Shown: positions 7,436 through 17,008 of the stretch, one piece after another
Numbering within the stretch: position 1 is the first letter of the stretch
How the letters are laid out: each line of letters opens with the position of its first letter
Assembly: GCF_030519355.1 (NCBI RefSeq)
Contig: NZ_JAUMKC010000008.1
Location: 166,163 to 230,162 of the forward strand
Direction: 5' to 3'
Length of the DNA: 64,000 nt
Source: Mucilaginibacter sp. L3T2-6
GTDB lineage: Bacteria; Bacteroidota; Bacteroidia; Sphingobacteriales; Sphingobacteriaceae
Translations under genes and position numbers: made by a program
Notes under the pieces: model-generated
The model's input: the letters and a program-made list of their open reading frames with translations, nothing else
Databases searched by the model: none
What the model was told of the DNA's origin: nothing

Positions 7436-9513
7436 CAATTACCTGGGGAACGGTTTCGGGATGGTGGACGCCAGCCTGCCTGTTATTGGGCACGCTGTAT
7501 GCCTGGCTCTTATACCGGCAACCGGTTGGCCTTTCTGATAAATTCAGGTATCTTTTATTTGCCGGTCGCGCAGCTGTAGTAACCATTATCGCTTTGTTGC
7601 TGGTGTCGCCATTAATAAAATCGGTAAGCTATAACCCGCAAATGCCACTGGTATTGGTATTGCAGGATAATTCAGAATCGATAAAGCTGTTTAAAACGCC
7701 GGGTGAAACTACACCGGAAGGAAATTGGGCAGACGGCCTTGGCAAGCTGAAGCAACAATTAGGCGACCAATACAATGTGCAGGAATTTCATTTTGACAAA
7801 GACCTGGCTGCCGGTTTAAGCAAAACCTTTAACGGCAAACAGACTAATATGTCGCAGGCGCTGCACCAACTGAATGACCGCTTCGTTAACCAGAACATCG
7901 GTGCATTGGTAATAGCTTCCGATGGTTTGTACAACCAGGGCAGCGACCCACAATACGAAGCCAAAAACTTTAAAAACAGCATTTACACTATCGCTTTGGG
8001 TGATACCGTTGCCAAACGCGACCTGCTCATCGCTAATATCAACTATAACAAAACCGCTTTTTTAGGCAATGACTTTGAAGTTGAAGTTTTAACGGAAGCA
8101 TATCAAAGTGAAGGCGAAAACCTCAGCCTGATTGTAACGGAAGATGGCAATAAAGTTAACCAACAAACTATCCCCGTAACTTCAAATAATTTCCAAAAAC
8201 AGGTTACCATTAAGCTGAATGCCGGTAAAAAAGGCCTGCGCAAATACAACATCAGCATAGTGCCGGTTAAAAATGAAATATCGGCCCAAAATAACTCGGA
8301 AACTATTTACGTAGATGTGCTGGATGCCAAACAAAAGATTTTACTGTTGTACGAAGCGCCGCACCCTGATATAAGCGTCATCAAGCAATCCATCGAAGCC
8401 AATAAAAATTATGAGGTTAAGGCGAGTTTGGTATCAGACATAGGTGATGCTAACTCAGCCGGTTACAATCTGGTTATACTTTACCAGCTCACTACCGCCA
8501 GTAACGGCGCAATCCAAAACGTAGTGAAAAGCAAGGTACCGTTATGGTATTTTATTGGAGGCCAAACCGGACTGGGAAATTTTAACAATCAGCAAAAGGT
8601 AAACCGCATCAGCTCGAACCGGCTGGAACTGCAGGAAGTATTTGCACAACCAACGACCGACTTTACCGCCTTCACTTTATCAGACTCATCACGAAAAAAA
8701 ATAAATGGCATGCCGCCGTTAATGGCGCCGTATGGCAGCTACTCAGTTCCGCAACCGGGTAACGTATTGCTGAAACAGCGGATTGGTACCGTGACTACCC
8801 CATTTCCGTTATTGTCATTTGCCGATGATGCTGGCCGACGCATTGGTGTGTTAACCGGTGAGGGTTTATGGCGCTGGCAACTAGCCGAATATCAGGTCTA
8901 CAACAACCATCATACGCTCGAAGAAATTTTTGGTCAGGGCGTGCAATACCTCACCGCCAATGCCAACCGGCAGCGGTTTATAGTGTACACTGCCAAACAT
9001 GTATTTGACGAGGGTGAGAACGTACTGATTAATGCCGAACTTTATAACGATGCCCTGGAATTAATAAATTCCCCCGATGTTCACATCGAGTTAAAAAACC
9101 AGGCTGGCAAAAACTACAGTTTCCTTTTCAGCCGTAATGAGAAAAGCTACCAGCTGGATGCCGGCCCACTACCCATAGGCGAATACAGCTATACCGCTAC
9201 CACAAAAAATGGCGACAGGCAGTTTACTGCCACCGGGCAGCTCACCGTTAAACCGCTGAACCTTGAATCCCGCCAGAGTGCTGCCAATCACCGTCTGCTA
9301 AATACCATCGCCAAACAAAGCGGGGGCCAAATGCTGCAGCCATCCCAGGTAAACCAGCTGGCAAGCCTTATCCGCAAAAATGAGAATATCAAAACGGTGG
9401 TTTATGAAGATAAGCGCTATCACGATGTTATCGACGTAAAGTGGATATTTATGCTGATATTGGCCTTACTTGGTCTCGAATGGTTTTTAAGAAAACGGGA
9501 AGGAGAAGTTTAA
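7420..9513 (+). CDS. Membrane-anchored VWA-domain protein
   Basis: A 697-residue membrane protein. Two hydrophobic segments (about residues 3-30 and 44-66) precede a von Willebrand A-like domain. Its first strand carries an LQDNSES motif, a DxSxS metal-site (MIDAS) pattern, and a later strand has the VIASDG element. The central region contains beta-rich (Ig/CARDB-like) segments. A last transmembrane helix (about 673-689) leaves a short basic tail. This is the layout of large Bat/aerotolerance-like proteins common in Bacteroidota that follow VWA/MoxR clusters, but no MoxR ATPase is adjacent. Its stop overlaps the start of the TRIC-like gene (TAATG). The start at 7420 is uncertain because it lies in a hairpin arm. 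Confidence 0.75.
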   Translation: MLLLFSITWGTVSGWWTPACLLLGTLYAWLLYRQPVGLSDKFRYLLFAGRAAVVTIIALLLVSPLIKSVSYNPQMPLVLVLQDNSESIKLFKTPGETTPEGNWADGLGKLKQQLGDQYNVQEFHFDKDLAAGLSKTFNGKQTNMSQALHQLNDRFVNQNIGALVIASDGLYNQGSDPQYEAKNFKNSIYTIALGDTVAKRDLLIANINYNKTAFLGNDFEVEVLTEAYQSEGENLSLIVTEDGNKVNQQTIPVTSNNFQKQVTIKLNAGKKGLRKYNISIVPVKNEISAQNNSETIYVDVLDAKQKILLLYEAPHPDISVIKQSIEANKNYEVKASLVSDIGDANSAGYNLVILYQLTTASNGAIQNVVKSKVPLWYFIGGQTGLGNFNNQQKVNRISSNRLELQEVFAQPTTDFTAFTLSDSSRKKINGMPPLMAPYGSYSVPQPGNVLLKQRIGTVTTPFPLLSFADDAGRRIGVLTGEGLWRWQLAEYQVYNNHHTLEEIFGQGVQYLTANANRQRFIVYTAKHVFDEGENVLINAELYNDALELINSPDVHIELKNQAGKNYSFLFSRNEKSYQLDAGPLPIGEYSYTATTKNGDRQFTATGQLTVKPLNLESRQSAANHRLLNTIAKQSGGQMLQPSQVNQLASLIRKNENIKTVVYEDKRYHDVIDVKWIFMLILALLGLEWFLRKREGEV

Positions 9514-10121
9514 TGGTCAATATCTCTGCAATCATCGAAATTTCAGGAACGGTGGCCTTTGCTATTTCCGGCGCTTTTTCAGCCATGCAAAAGCGGTTGG
9601 ATGTTTTCGGAGTATTGATTATGGGCTTTGTTACGGCCATAGGCGGCGGGACAATAAGGGATGTACTGATTGGCGATACGCCGGTAGCCTGGATGCGCGA
9701 CTTTCAAACGCCGCTGATTATACTTGGTACCGTTGTCGCTACCATTCTCTTTAAAAAATATATCAAACCCTTAAAGGTTACTTTGTTTTTGTTTGATGCC
9801 CTGGGGTTAGGTTTGTTTACTGTTATTGGTATACAAAAAGGCATAAACGTAGGCTTAAATCCGGGGATTTGTGTAGCCCTGGGAACTATTACCGGATGCT
9901 TTGGCGGCGTAGTGCGCGATATATTACTGAATGAGATACCCTTATTGTTTCATAAAAAGGAAATTTATGCTACTGCCTGCATTATAGGCGGCGCAATTTA
10001 TTTTCTACTACTCGAAATTTTAGATGCTAATGTTGTAAAGGTAATTGCCGTGACGCTGATTTGCGGCATCCGGATCATCTCGGTTAAACGCAACTGGAGC
10101 CTGCCACAGATAGACGCCTGA
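9513..10121 (+). CDS. TRIC-type (UPF0126/YadS) cation channel family protein
   Basis: A 202-residue integral membrane protein with about seven hydrophobic segments in two repeats. Each repeat carries the family's Gly-rich motif: AIGGGTIRDVL in the first and CFGGVVRDILL in the second. Prokaryotic TRIC proteins form trimeric monovalent-cation channels; the physiological role in bacteria is unsettled. I chose the ATG at 9513 because it overlaps the upstream stop (TAATG) and has AGGAGAAG as a ribosome site 5 bases upstream. A longer frame from 9441 would only translate the end of the VWA gene in another frame. Coupled translation with the VWA gene is likely. Confidence 0.88.
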   Translation: MVNISAIIEISGTVAFAISGAFSAMQKRLDVFGVLIMGFVTAIGGGTIRDVLIGDTPVAWMRDFQTPLIILGTVVATILFKKYIKPLKVTLFLFDALGLGLFTVIGIQKGINVGLNPGICVALGTITGCFGGVVRDILLNEIPLLFHKKEIYATACIIGGAIYFLLLEILDANVVKVIAVTLICGIRIISVKRNWSLPQIDA

Positions 10122-10212
10122 AACCTGTTAACCGCATCAACTAATTTCTTCGGATAATTTTAACTTCCCCCATTATTGTGATAAATTACAGGCAGATTTC
10201 ATATCACAATTG

Positions 10213-11382
10213 ATGGCTGATACTACCGGTACCGATAACCATAAACTTTTAGGGCTCGACCACCTCCGTGCGTTCGCTATTGTATATGTAGTCTGTTTTC
10301 ATTATAAATTTTTCGGTCATCCGGATTGGGAAGTGGCGCCTGGCAGCTTTGGTTGGACGGGTGTAGATCTGTTTTTTGTATTAAGCGGATTTTTAATTTC
10401 AGGTCGGCTGTTTGCCACCATTGCCAAAGAAAAAACGTTGCAGCTCAGGGAATTCTTTATCAAGCGCTTTTTCAGGATTATCCCTCCCTATCTTCTGGTG
10501 TTAATTTTATATTTCAGTTTCCCTGTTTTAACAGAATGGGGCCACCTTTCGCCGGCGTGGAAATATCTTACATTTACGCTAAACTTTGGCCTTGACCTCC
10601 GGAAATACAGTGCTTTCAGCCATGCCTGGTCGCTTTGCGTTGAAGAGCAGTTTTATCTGATGTTGCCTTTATGCCTCTGGTTGTTTATCCGCTTTAAAGC
10701 TTTCAATAAAGCCTGGATACTTATCATTTTATTATTTGCCACGGGGTTCGTAGTTCGCCTGCTTTGCTGGCACTATCAGGTAGCGCCCCGCATGGGCGAT
10801 GAAAACCTTCGTCCGCTATGGAATAAGTATGTATACTATCCCACCTATAACCGGCTCGATGGCCTGCTGGTTGGCGTAAGCATAGTCGGATTATTTACCT
10901 TTTACCCAAAAGTAAAGCAATGGGCCAACCGGAACACCGCTTTATTAATGCTTACCGGCATCGGTACGCTTACCGGCGCATATTTTGTTTGCATACCCAA
11001 AGAAGGTTATTATGCTACGTTATATGGCTTTACCCTGGTATCTCTGGGCTATGGTTTTATAGTTGCCGCCGCCGTATGCCCCGGCAGTTTCCTTTATCGC
11101 TTCAAATCAAAAACAACAAAGATTATTGCCAGCCTATCTTATTCCATTTACCTGGTACATAAAATCGTCATCCACATAACACAGGTATTACTCGAAAAAA
11201 CAGGCATGGATAAAAACAGCGGCATGATGATGATTTGTTGTTTTGCGACAACGGTTCTTGCTGCCCTGCTAATGCGGTATCTGGTGGAAAAGCCGGCCTT
11301 GCGCTTACGGAATAAGATCTTGCAGAATATAAACAACACAAAATCAATTCAGGCGCCGGTATCGGTATTAAGCGAAAATTAA
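10213..11382 (+). CDS. Acyltransferase-3 family membrane protein (OafA/YrhL-like)
   Basis: A 389-residue multi-pass membrane protein with the acyltransferase-3 hallmarks: LDHLRAFAI at the N-terminus, a membrane His in VCFHYKF, the GVDLFFVLSGFLISG motif, and an SLCVEEQFYL segment. About ten transmembrane helices are visible. These enzymes move acetyl or other acyl groups from cytoplasmic donors to sugars of lipopolysaccharide, exopolysaccharide or peptidoglycan. The substrate cannot be inferred. I took the ATG at 10213 in preference to a TTG one codon upstream. The gene ends in a bidirectional terminator facing carA. Confidence 0.9.
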   Translation: MADTTGTDNHKLLGLDHLRAFAIVYVVCFHYKFFGHPDWEVAPGSFGWTGVDLFFVLSGFLISGRLFATIAKEKTLQLREFFIKRFFRIIPPYLLVLILYFSFPVLTEWGHLSPAWKYLTFTLNFGLDLRKYSAFSHAWSLCVEEQFYLMLPLCLWLFIRFKAFNKAWILIILLFATGFVVRLLCWHYQVAPRMGDENLRPLWNKYVYYPTYNRLDGLLVGVSIVGLFTFYPKVKQWANRNTALLMLTGIGTLTGAYFVCIPKEGYYATLYGFTLVSLGYGFIVAAAVCPGSFLYRFKSKTTKIIASLSYSIYLVHKIVIHITQVLLEKTGMDKNSGMMMICCFATTVLAALLMRYLVEKPALRLRNKILQNINNTKSIQAPVSVLSEN

Positions 11383-11426
11383 AAGGTAACGGCTTGTCAA
11401 CATAATGCCGCATCGCTTCATAAAAC

Positions 11427-11454
11427 AGCCCCGGAAAGCTATTTTTCCGGGGCT
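11427..11454. terminator. Bidirectional intrinsic terminator between acyltransferase and carA
   Basis: An 11-bp perfect stem (AGCCCCGGAAA at 11427-11437 with its complement at 11444-11454) and a 6-nt loop sit between two convergent genes. A T-rich stretch follows on the plus strand from 11463. Confidence 0.8.
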
Positions 11455-11492
11455 GCAACCAGTTTTTTATTTATTATTCAAGCATCCGAAGA

Positions 11493-12596
11493 TCAATTCT
11501 TCATCAAATTGATAAAATCGTCGAACAAATATCTGCTGTCGTGCGGACCAGGTGATGATTCCGGGTGATATTGTACAGAGAATGCTTTTTTACCTTTTAC
11601 CCTGATGCCCTCTATAGATTGGTCGTTAAGATTAACGTGGGTAATTTCTACTTTATCAGAAGCACGAACTGCCTCAGGCACCACACCAAAACCGTGGTTT
11701 TGCGAAGTTACCTCGCAGTGATCGATGATAATGTTTTTTACCGGGTGGTTTAATCCGCGGTGTCCATTAAACATTTTAATGGTTGGGATATCATTAGCTA
11801 ATGCCAGCAACTGGTGGCCGAGGCAAATACCAAACATTGGCTTTTCTGATGCTAATACTTTCTTTACAGTTTCCACTGCATAGGGCATAGCGGCAGGATC
11901 GCCGGGACCGTTGGAGATGAAATATCCGGTTGGAGCAAAGTCCTTTTCCATTTCTTCGAAAGTTGTCTTTGCCGGAAATACCTTTGCATAAACATCTCGG
12001 TCATCAAAGTTACGAAGGATGTTTTTCTTTACACCAAGGTCGAGCACCGCTACACGATACGCAGCATTTTCATCTCCGAAGGTATAAGTTTCGGTGGTTG
12101 ATACTTTCGACGAAAGCTCAAGGCCATCCATTGAAGGCACTTCATCCAGTCTTGCTTTCAACTCTTCCAAATCCAGGATTTCTGAAGAGATAATGGCATT
12201 CATGGCGCCTTTGTCACGAATGTGGCGTACCAGCTGACGTGTATCAATATCAGAAATACCGACGATATTTTCTTCCTGGAAATAATCCTGTATCGACTCA
12301 TCCGCCTGTTTGCGGCTATAGGCTATGTTGTAGTTTTTACAAACCAAACCTGCAATCTGTATCCTTTCAGACTCAACCTCGGCATTGGCAATGCCGTAGT
12401 TACCAATGTGTGCATTTGTTGTAACCATGATTTGCCCGAAGTACGAAGGGTCTGTAAAAATTTCCTGGTAACCGGTCATTCCGGTATTAAAGCAGATCTC
12501 TCCGGTGGTGGTTCCCATTTTTCCGGCAGCTTTTCCATGAAACACAGTTCCGTCAGCCAGTAATAATACCGCAGGTAATTTGGTGAAATAAGTCAT
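11493..12596 (-). CDS. carA: Carbamoyl-phosphate synthase small (glutaminase) subunit
   Basis: A 367-residue, full-length CarA. The N-terminal CPSase small-chain domain (about 5-140) is followed by a class I glutamine amidotransferase domain. The triad is visible as Cys258 in FGICLGHQ and His344/Glu346 in VQYHPESSPG. The enzyme hydrolyses glutamine and passes ammonia to CarB for carbamoyl phosphate, feeding arginine and pyrimidine synthesis. carB is not adjacent in this window, so the subunits are not encoded as a simple pair here. A TACCTTTG -7-like element lies about 100 bases upstream. Confidence 0.97.
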   Translation of the reverse strand: MTYFTKLPAVLLLADGTVFHGKAAGKMGTTTGEICFNTGMTGYQEIFTDPSYFGQIMVTTNAHIGNYGIANAEVESERIQIAGLVCKNYNIAYSRKQADESIQDYFQEENIVGISDIDTRQLVRHIRDKGAMNAIISSEILDLEELKARLDEVPSMDGLELSSKVSTTETYTFGDENAAYRVAVLDLGVKKNILRNFDDRDVYAKVFPAKTTFEEMEKDFAPTGYFISNGPGDPAAMPYAVETVKKVLASEKPMFGICLGHQLLALANDIPTIKMFNGHRGLNHPVKNIIIDHCEVTSQNHGFGVVPEAVRASDKVEITHVNLNDQSIEGIRVKGKKAFSVQYHPESSPGPHDSRYLFDDFINLMKN

Positions 12597-12698
12597 TAGC
12601 TAAAATTTTTGAATGATTAAAAATCCGGTTTGCCTGGTGCAGCGCTCCGTGAAAACAGACTGAAATATTGAAGTAGGATACTTCTGGATTCACGCGTG

Positions 12699-12706
12699 CA
12701 AAGGTA
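12699..12706 (-). promoter_or_regulatory. Candidate -7 element for carA
   Basis: TACCTTTG on the minus strand matches the Bacteroidota -7 consensus TAnnTTTG. It would give a leader of about 95 nt before the carA ATG. I do not see a convincing -33 TTG. Confidence 0.35.
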
Positions 12707-12825
12707 TGGAAAGATTTCGGATTTCGGAATTAGTATTTCAGATTTTTTGAACGCGGAAACTGCAAAAACTTGCATTCGTGTAATTCGAAATAATTAGTGA
12801 AATTCGTCCCATCAATATATTCCCT

Positions 12826-13641
12826 ATGTCAATCCACAAAGAGGTTAAACGCATCACCACGCACATTTTGCAGGAAATGAAGAACCGCGGTGAAAAAATC
12901 AGCATGCTTACGGCTTACGACTATTCAATGGCATCCATTGTTGATGAAGCCGGCATCGACGTTATACTGGTGGGCGATTCGGCCTCAAACGTGATGGCCG
13001 GCCACGAAACTACTCTGCCCATCACTTTAGACCAGATGATCTACCATGCCTCATCGGTTGTGCGTGCCGCCAAACGCGCGCTGGTAATCGTCGATTTGCC
13101 ATTCGGTTCGTACCAGGGTAATTCCAAAGAAGCGCTTAATTCGGCCATCCGCATTATGAAGGAATCCGGGGCGCATGGAATAAAGATAGAAGGCGGTATT
13201 GAGATAGCAGAGTCAGTCACCCGCATACTTACCGCAGGCATCCCGGTAATGGGGCACCTCGGACTAACGCCGCAGTCCATCTATAAATTCGGCACTTATA
13301 CCGTAAGGGCCAAGCAGGAAGCCGAGGCACAGAAATTGCGTGAAGACGCCCTGAAGCTGCAGGAGCTGGGGTGTTTTTCAATAGTGCTCGAAAAAATCCC
13401 GGCAGCATTGGCCAAAGAAGTCAGCGAAAGTTTAAGCATTCCTACTATCGGTATTGGCGCGGGCAAGCATTGCGATGGCCAGGTTTTAGTGATACATGAT
13501 ATGTTGGGCATCAATAAAGGCTTTAGTCCACGCTTTTTAAGAAAATATGCCGACCTGCATACCGTAATGAACAATGCCATTGAGAACTTTGTTAAAGATG
13601 TAAAGGATAAAACGTTTCCGAACGATAAAGAAGAGTATTGA
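12826..13641 (+). CDS. panB: 3-methyl-2-oxobutanoate hydroxymethyltransferase
   Basis: A 271-residue, full-length PanB. It makes ketopantoate from alpha-ketoisovalerate and methylenetetrahydrofolate, the first committed step to pantothenate and CoA. Visible family motifs are [13 protein letters not shown] near residue 26, the metal-binding [12 protein letters not shown] stretch with Asp near 48, KIEGG near 117, the catalytic-Glu region LEKIP near 184, and [15 protein letters not shown] near 207. The fold is a TIM barrel that assembles as a decamer in known members. It is followed by a short-period inverted repeat and then an RluA-type gene on the same strand. Confidence 0.97.
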   Translation: MSIHKEVKRITTHILQEMKNRGEKISMLTAYDYSMASIVDEAGIDVILVGDSASNVMAGHETTLPITLDQMIYHASSVVRAAKRALVIVDLPFGSYQGNSKEALNSAIRIMKESGAHGIKIEGGIEIAESVTRILTAGIPVMGHLGLTPQSIYKFGTYTVRAKQEAEAQKLREDALKLQELGCFSIVLEKIPAALAKEVSESLSIPTIGIGAGKHCDGQVLVIHDMLGINKGFSPRFLRKYADLHTVMNNAIENFVKDVKDKTFPNDKEEY

Positions 13642-13650
13642 GACTGCAGT

Positions 13651-13722
13651 TCATAGTTAATGGACCACAGACCATAGTTAAAAATTGCAGCTACTATGGC
13701 CTATCGACTATGGACTATGGAC
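13651..13722. repeat. Heptad inverted repeat (ACTATGG type) between panB and rluA-like gene
   Basis: The right arm contains ACTATGG-CCTATCG-ACTATGG-ACTATGG in 7-nt steps. The left arm (13653-13681) carries the complementary CCATAGT-type units. The two can fold into one imperfect hairpin in the space between two co-directional genes. Confidence 0.65.
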
Positions 13723-13735
13723 AATTAAATCTGCC

Positions 13736-14467
13736 ATGAACGCCAAAGCCAACATCAAATACGTCAACCTCGAAATAACTGACGCCGATATTCTCTATGA
13801 AGACAATCACCTGATTGCGGTTAACAAGCGCGCCGGTGACATTGTGCAGGTTGATGAAACGGGTGATGAATCGTTGGAGGACAAGGTAAAGAAATACATC
13901 GCAAAAAAATACAATAAGCCAAACGGCGCTTTTTTAGGTGTAGTGCACCGGCTTGACAGGCCTGTTAGCGGTGTAATACTGTTCGCCAAAACCAGCAAGG
14001 CCCTTGAGCGTATAAACGCAATGTTTAAAGGCCGCGAGATGCACAAAACTTATTATGCAGTAGTTCGCAACCGGCCGACCCCTTACGCCGGGAACCTGGT
14101 TCACTGGCTCGTAAAAAATCCGCAGAAAAACGTCACCAAGGCATATAATCAGGAAATAAACGGCGGCCTTCGTTCCGAACTTAGCTATAAAACGGTAGCC
14201 GAGCTTGGCGGTTATTATTTAGTTGAAGTCGACCCGGTTACCGGCCGTCCTCACCAGATAAGGGTCCAGCTTTCAACACTCGGCTGCCCAATAGTCGGTG
14301 ACAATAAATATGGTTATCCGCGAGGCAGTCTCCGTAAGAGCATCTGCCTGCATGCCCGCAGGCTGGAATTTATGCACCCCATAAAAAAAGAACCGGTTGT
14401 AATCATTGCTCCTGTACCTAAGGATGGCTTCTGGGAACGGTTTGAGGGATTGATGGTTAGCGGGTAA
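13736..14467 (+). CDS. RluA-family pseudouridine synthase
   Basis: A 243-residue protein from the ATG at 13736. The upstream part of the longer frame lies in the heptad repeat and is rejected. The catalytic signature HRLDRPVSGV has the essential Asp in HRLD, followed by FAKTSKA; a C-terminal GRPHQIRVQL motif binds RNA. There is no N-terminal S4 domain, so this is not a classical RluD. It converts uridine to pseudouridine in 23S rRNA or tRNA; the exact site cannot be told from the sequence. It probably shares transcription with panB unless the intergenic hairpin terminates. Confidence 0.92.
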   Translation: MNAKANIKYVNLEITDADILYEDNHLIAVNKRAGDIVQVDETGDESLEDKVKKYIAKKYNKPNGAFLGVVHRLDRPVSGVILFAKTSKALERINAMFKGREMHKTYYAVVRNRPTPYAGNLVHWLVKNPQKNVTKAYNQEINGGLRSELSYKTVAELGGYYLVEVDPVTGRPHQIRVQLSTLGCPIVGDNKYGYPRGSLRKSICLHARRLEFMHPIKKEPVVIIAPVPKDGFWERFEGLMVSG

Positions 14468-14672
14468 ATTGTTTTATCCCATGATCTTTTAGCACCCCAC
14501 TAATATCTAAAAGGGAGTTGCCAAAGGCTCAGTAATTTTCTATCTTTTTTATGGCTTGAAATAAGTTACTTAAGCTAACTACAGGATATATTATAACGAA
14601 GAAAAAACATTTAAATCAGGCGGTTTAACAATTCGGAATAAAAACTCAATTGGGCGTGTGGCGAGGCAGAAT

Positions 14673-15065
14673 TTATCCCTCTTCCAATATCAATCCGCCA
14701 ATCTCTTTAAAGTGCTTATCTTTCGTAAAAAGTATTAAGTCGTGCTGCCTGGCAACTGCCGCAATCCAGATATCATTTTCAGGTATAGGTTTGCCTTTTG
14801 TAAGTAAATCAGCCTTTATTAAAGCATAGTTATCTGCTGTAATGCTATCAGCCAACAGTATATTACATTTGGTCAGGAAAGCACTTATCTGATCTATATG
14901 TTTTTTCGGGTTTAGTGACCTGTAGGCTCCCAGATAGAGCTCACCCAAAACAGCGAACGGGATATTCACAGTTTCAAGACCAACCAGCGTATTTGCCACT
15001 GAAAGATTACCTTTAAACAGTTCAATAACAATGCTTGTGTCTAAAAGCATGCTATTTCCAATCAT
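14673..15065 (-). CDS. PIN-domain toxin (VapC-like ribonuclease)
   Basis: About 130 residues. The PIN signature begins MLLDTSIVIELFKGN with the first acidic residue (Asp of LLDTS). A Glu follows in VLGELYLGAY, and a third acidic cluster in IPENDIWIAAVA gives the Asp needed for the Mg2+ site. VapC toxins cleave initiator tRNA or rRNA. The ATG at 15065 overlaps the antitoxin stop by 14 bases. An ATG at 15050, with GGAAA 8 bases upstream, is a good alternative start; the longer frame from 15083 is less likely. Together with the next gene this forms a type II toxin-antitoxin pair. Confidence 0.85.
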   Translation of the reverse strand: MIGNSMLLDTSIVIELFKGNLSVANTLVGLETVNIPFAVLGELYLGAYRSLNPKKHIDQISAFLTKCNILLADSITADNYALIKADLLTKGKPIPENDIWIAAVARQHDLILFTKDKHFKEIGGLILEEG

Positions 15066-15285
15066 CGGGATGAATGGTTTCACATGATGCAGAAATAATT
15101 TTTTCTATCTCGTCCGCCTCTTCTTTTGTCCAAATTCCTGAAAACGCTTTGATATCAAACTTTTTGGTATATTCCTTTCCTTTGCCGGAAATTTTTAAAA
15201 AATTCTCCAATGCAGATAAGACATTATCATTGTCGATTTTAAGAATTTCTTCTATGATATGAAGCTTTTTCGTTTCTGCGAACAT
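15052..15285 (-). CDS. VapB-like antitoxin, Bacteroidota type
   Basis: A 77-residue helical protein immediately upstream of, and overlapping, the PIN toxin. Residues 1-30 (KKLHIIEEILKIDNDNVLSALENFLK) resemble the N-terminal helix seen in many small Bacteroidota antitoxins. The C-terminus is acidic (WTKEEADEIEKII) and ends in HPDDWK, fitting a toxin-masking tail. No clear DNA-binding domain is identifiable by eye. It is assigned by position and size more than by motif. Confidence 0.72.
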   Translation of the reverse strand: MFAETKKLHIIEEILKIDNDNVLSALENFLKISGKGKEYTKKFDIKAFSGIWTKEEADEIEKIISASCETIHPDDWK

Positions 15286-15338
15286 AAGTTTGGTACTTCC
15301 CTTAGCTACAAATATACAAAACTTCTTTCATCAAGCCG

Positions 15339-16325
15339 TCAAAGCGCCTTTACTATTTCCCATATCCTTTCATCTACCCAAACGCCTTCTTTCAAACTTT
15401 TTTCCCTAGTTCGCAATGTATTTTCACCCGGGTAAGCAACAAAACCACCGTCTGCCGGCTGGCTAGTTTTAGTATATTCAATAACCTCTTCAATAGCCTG
15501 TTGGGCTGCTGTATTCAATTCAGGTCTTATGCAAATAAATACCTGGCAGTTGCTGGTTTCTTTTCCGCTTTTGGTGATCCTGGCCGTAGAATTTCCCTCG
15601 CTTAGCACAGTCGCCAGCAGATCCAGCATCATCGACAGCCCCGAGCCTTTCCAAAAACCAACCGGCAACAACCTTTTCGACTCCAATATTTCAGCAGGGT
15701 CCGTGCTAAGCGCACCGGAGGAATCATACCCGCCCGCTACAGGCAACTGCTCATTGTTATTTTTATACTGGTTCAGCTTTCCGACGGAATATTGAGAAAT
15801 GGCCATATCCAGTACGATATGCCCTTCATTCCGGGGAACAGCAATAACCAGCGGATTGTTGCCCAAACGGGGCTCCGCACCGCCCCATGGCGGCAGGTTG
15901 GCTATGGTATTTGTAAAGCAAATGCCAATCATACCGGCTTCTGCCGCCTGCCAGCCATAAGTACCGGCCCGCATCCAATGGTTAGTATTCTTTAACGCTA
16001 CGCAACCAATGCCGTGCTTCGCAGCCAGCTCAATGGCCCTGCCCATACAAAAACCGGCATTTAGCATACCCGGGCCTAAATTACCATCCCAGCGCTCCAG
16101 TGCGCCGAATCCGTTTTGCTTGGTTGGTTCTGCATCCGGCTTAACCAACCCCTCCTTTACAAAATCCACAAAAACCGGAAAACGGTTTAACCCGTGCGAA
16201 TAAACGCCATCCCGGCTGCTTTCGGCAAAAATGGTGGCGCAGAGGCCGGCTTTCTCATCCGTAAAGTTTAAAGAGCGCAACACTCTTTTAAATTCGTCTC
16301 TGAGGGTTTCAAATGGAAGTCGCAT
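15339..16325 (-). CDS. YiaK-like 2,3-diketo-L-gulonate / malate-lactate dehydrogenase family enzyme
   Basis: A 328-residue member of the Ldh2/MdhA/YlbC family of NAD(P)H oxidoreductases, which has its own non-Rossmann fold. Key features are the SRDGVYSHGLNRFP segment with the catalytic-region His near residue 40, the NTNHWMRAGTYGWQAAE motif, and the NPLVIAVPR and KGSGLSMMLDLLA stretches. The wording of NHWMRAGTYG and PPWGG is closest to YiaK, 3-dehydro-L-gulonate 2-dehydrogenase. The length fits. No other ketogulonate genes are near, so substrate identity is inferred from resemblance only. Confidence 0.85.
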   Translation of the reverse strand: MRLPFETLRDEFKRVLRSLNFTDEKAGLCATIFAESSRDGVYSHGLNRFPVFVDFVKEGLVKPDAEPTKQNGFGALERWDGNLGPGMLNAGFCMGRAIELAAKHGIGCVALKNTNHWMRAGTYGWQAAEAGMIGICFTNTIANLPPWGGAEPRLGNNPLVIAVPRNEGHIVLDMAISQYSVGKLNQYKNNNEQLPVAGGYDSSGALSTDPAEILESKRLLPVGFWKGSGLSMMLDLLATVLSEGNSTARITKSGKETSNCQVFICIRPELNTAAQQAIEEVIEYTKTSQPADGGFVAYPGENTLRTREKSLKEGVWVDERIWEIVKAL

Positions 16326-16494
16326 GCCGGCAGATTAAGTTACATTTTCAGAATGCACCAAAACTAACAAACTTTTTCTTCCGGGTCTTTCATTTTTGTA
16401 TGCCAGTCTCATTCTAATGTATAGTTCTAAATAATAAAAATTCGTTAAGTCTGTTTAATCCTTTAATTTATGGTCAAATCTTTGGTCTATTTTC

Positions 16495-16502
16495 TACCTT
16501 TG
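16495..16502 (+). promoter_or_regulatory. Candidate -7 element for the 16517 lipoprotein
   Basis: TACCTTTG fits TAnnTTTG and ends 15 bases before the ATG. The leader would be under 10 nt, which is short but seen in this phylum. No clear -33 TTG at the expected distance. Confidence 0.3.
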
Positions 16503-16516
16503 CTGTCATATTTTTC

Positions 16517-17008
16517 ATGAAAAAAAGATATCCGTTACTGCTGATTATAATTGCTTTTGGCCTTATTGTTAACTCCTGTAAAAAGACGGGGCAAAACGCT
16601 ATTGCCACCCTGTTTACCGGCGGCACCTGGAAACTGGCGTCTATAGAAACCAGGAACTACATCGGTAATCAGCAAACGTCGGATACGACCATCAACGACA
16701 CCTGCTCGCAGTTTTTCACCTTCAAACCCGATAATTCCTGCACTTACACCAATTTCAGCTGCGTAAACCAGACAGCCAGCGGAAACTGGTCGCTTGCTAA
16801 AAATCAGCTGTACTTATATGCCAATATACCACTAAAAGCAATTGGGGATACTACCGTCAACCCATTTAACAACGCCCATATAAAAACGCTCGGGCAATAC
16901 TCCATGGTGCTCGAGACAGGAGACATAGCACCTAATTATTCCCTAAGTCAGCCACGCACCATAGTGGTTTATGGTTTTGTGCGGCAAACTTCGGCGGGAG
17001 CACAGTAA
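16517..17008 (+). CDS. Lipocalin-like lipoprotein
   Basis: A 163-residue protein with a lipoprotein signal peptide; the lipobox ends at Cys21 in LIVNSCKK. The mature part begins with the TGGTWKLASIE element and continues with a beta-rich FTFKPDNSCTYTN segment and SGNWSLAKNQLYL. This is the pattern of lipocalin-like (Lipocalin_4/5-type) Bacteroidota lipoproteins: a small beta-barrel at the periplasmic face of a membrane. Several cysteines (about residues 64, 78, 86) may form disulfides. Ligand unknown. Confidence 0.7.
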   Translation: MKKRYPLLLIIIAFGLIVNSCKKTGQNAIATLFTGGTWKLASIETRNYIGNQQTSDTTINDTCSQFFTFKPDNSCTYTNFSCVNQTASGNWSLAKNQLYLYANIPLKAIGDTTVNPFNNAHIKTLGQYSMVLETGDIAPNYSLSQPRTIVVYGFVRQTSAGAQ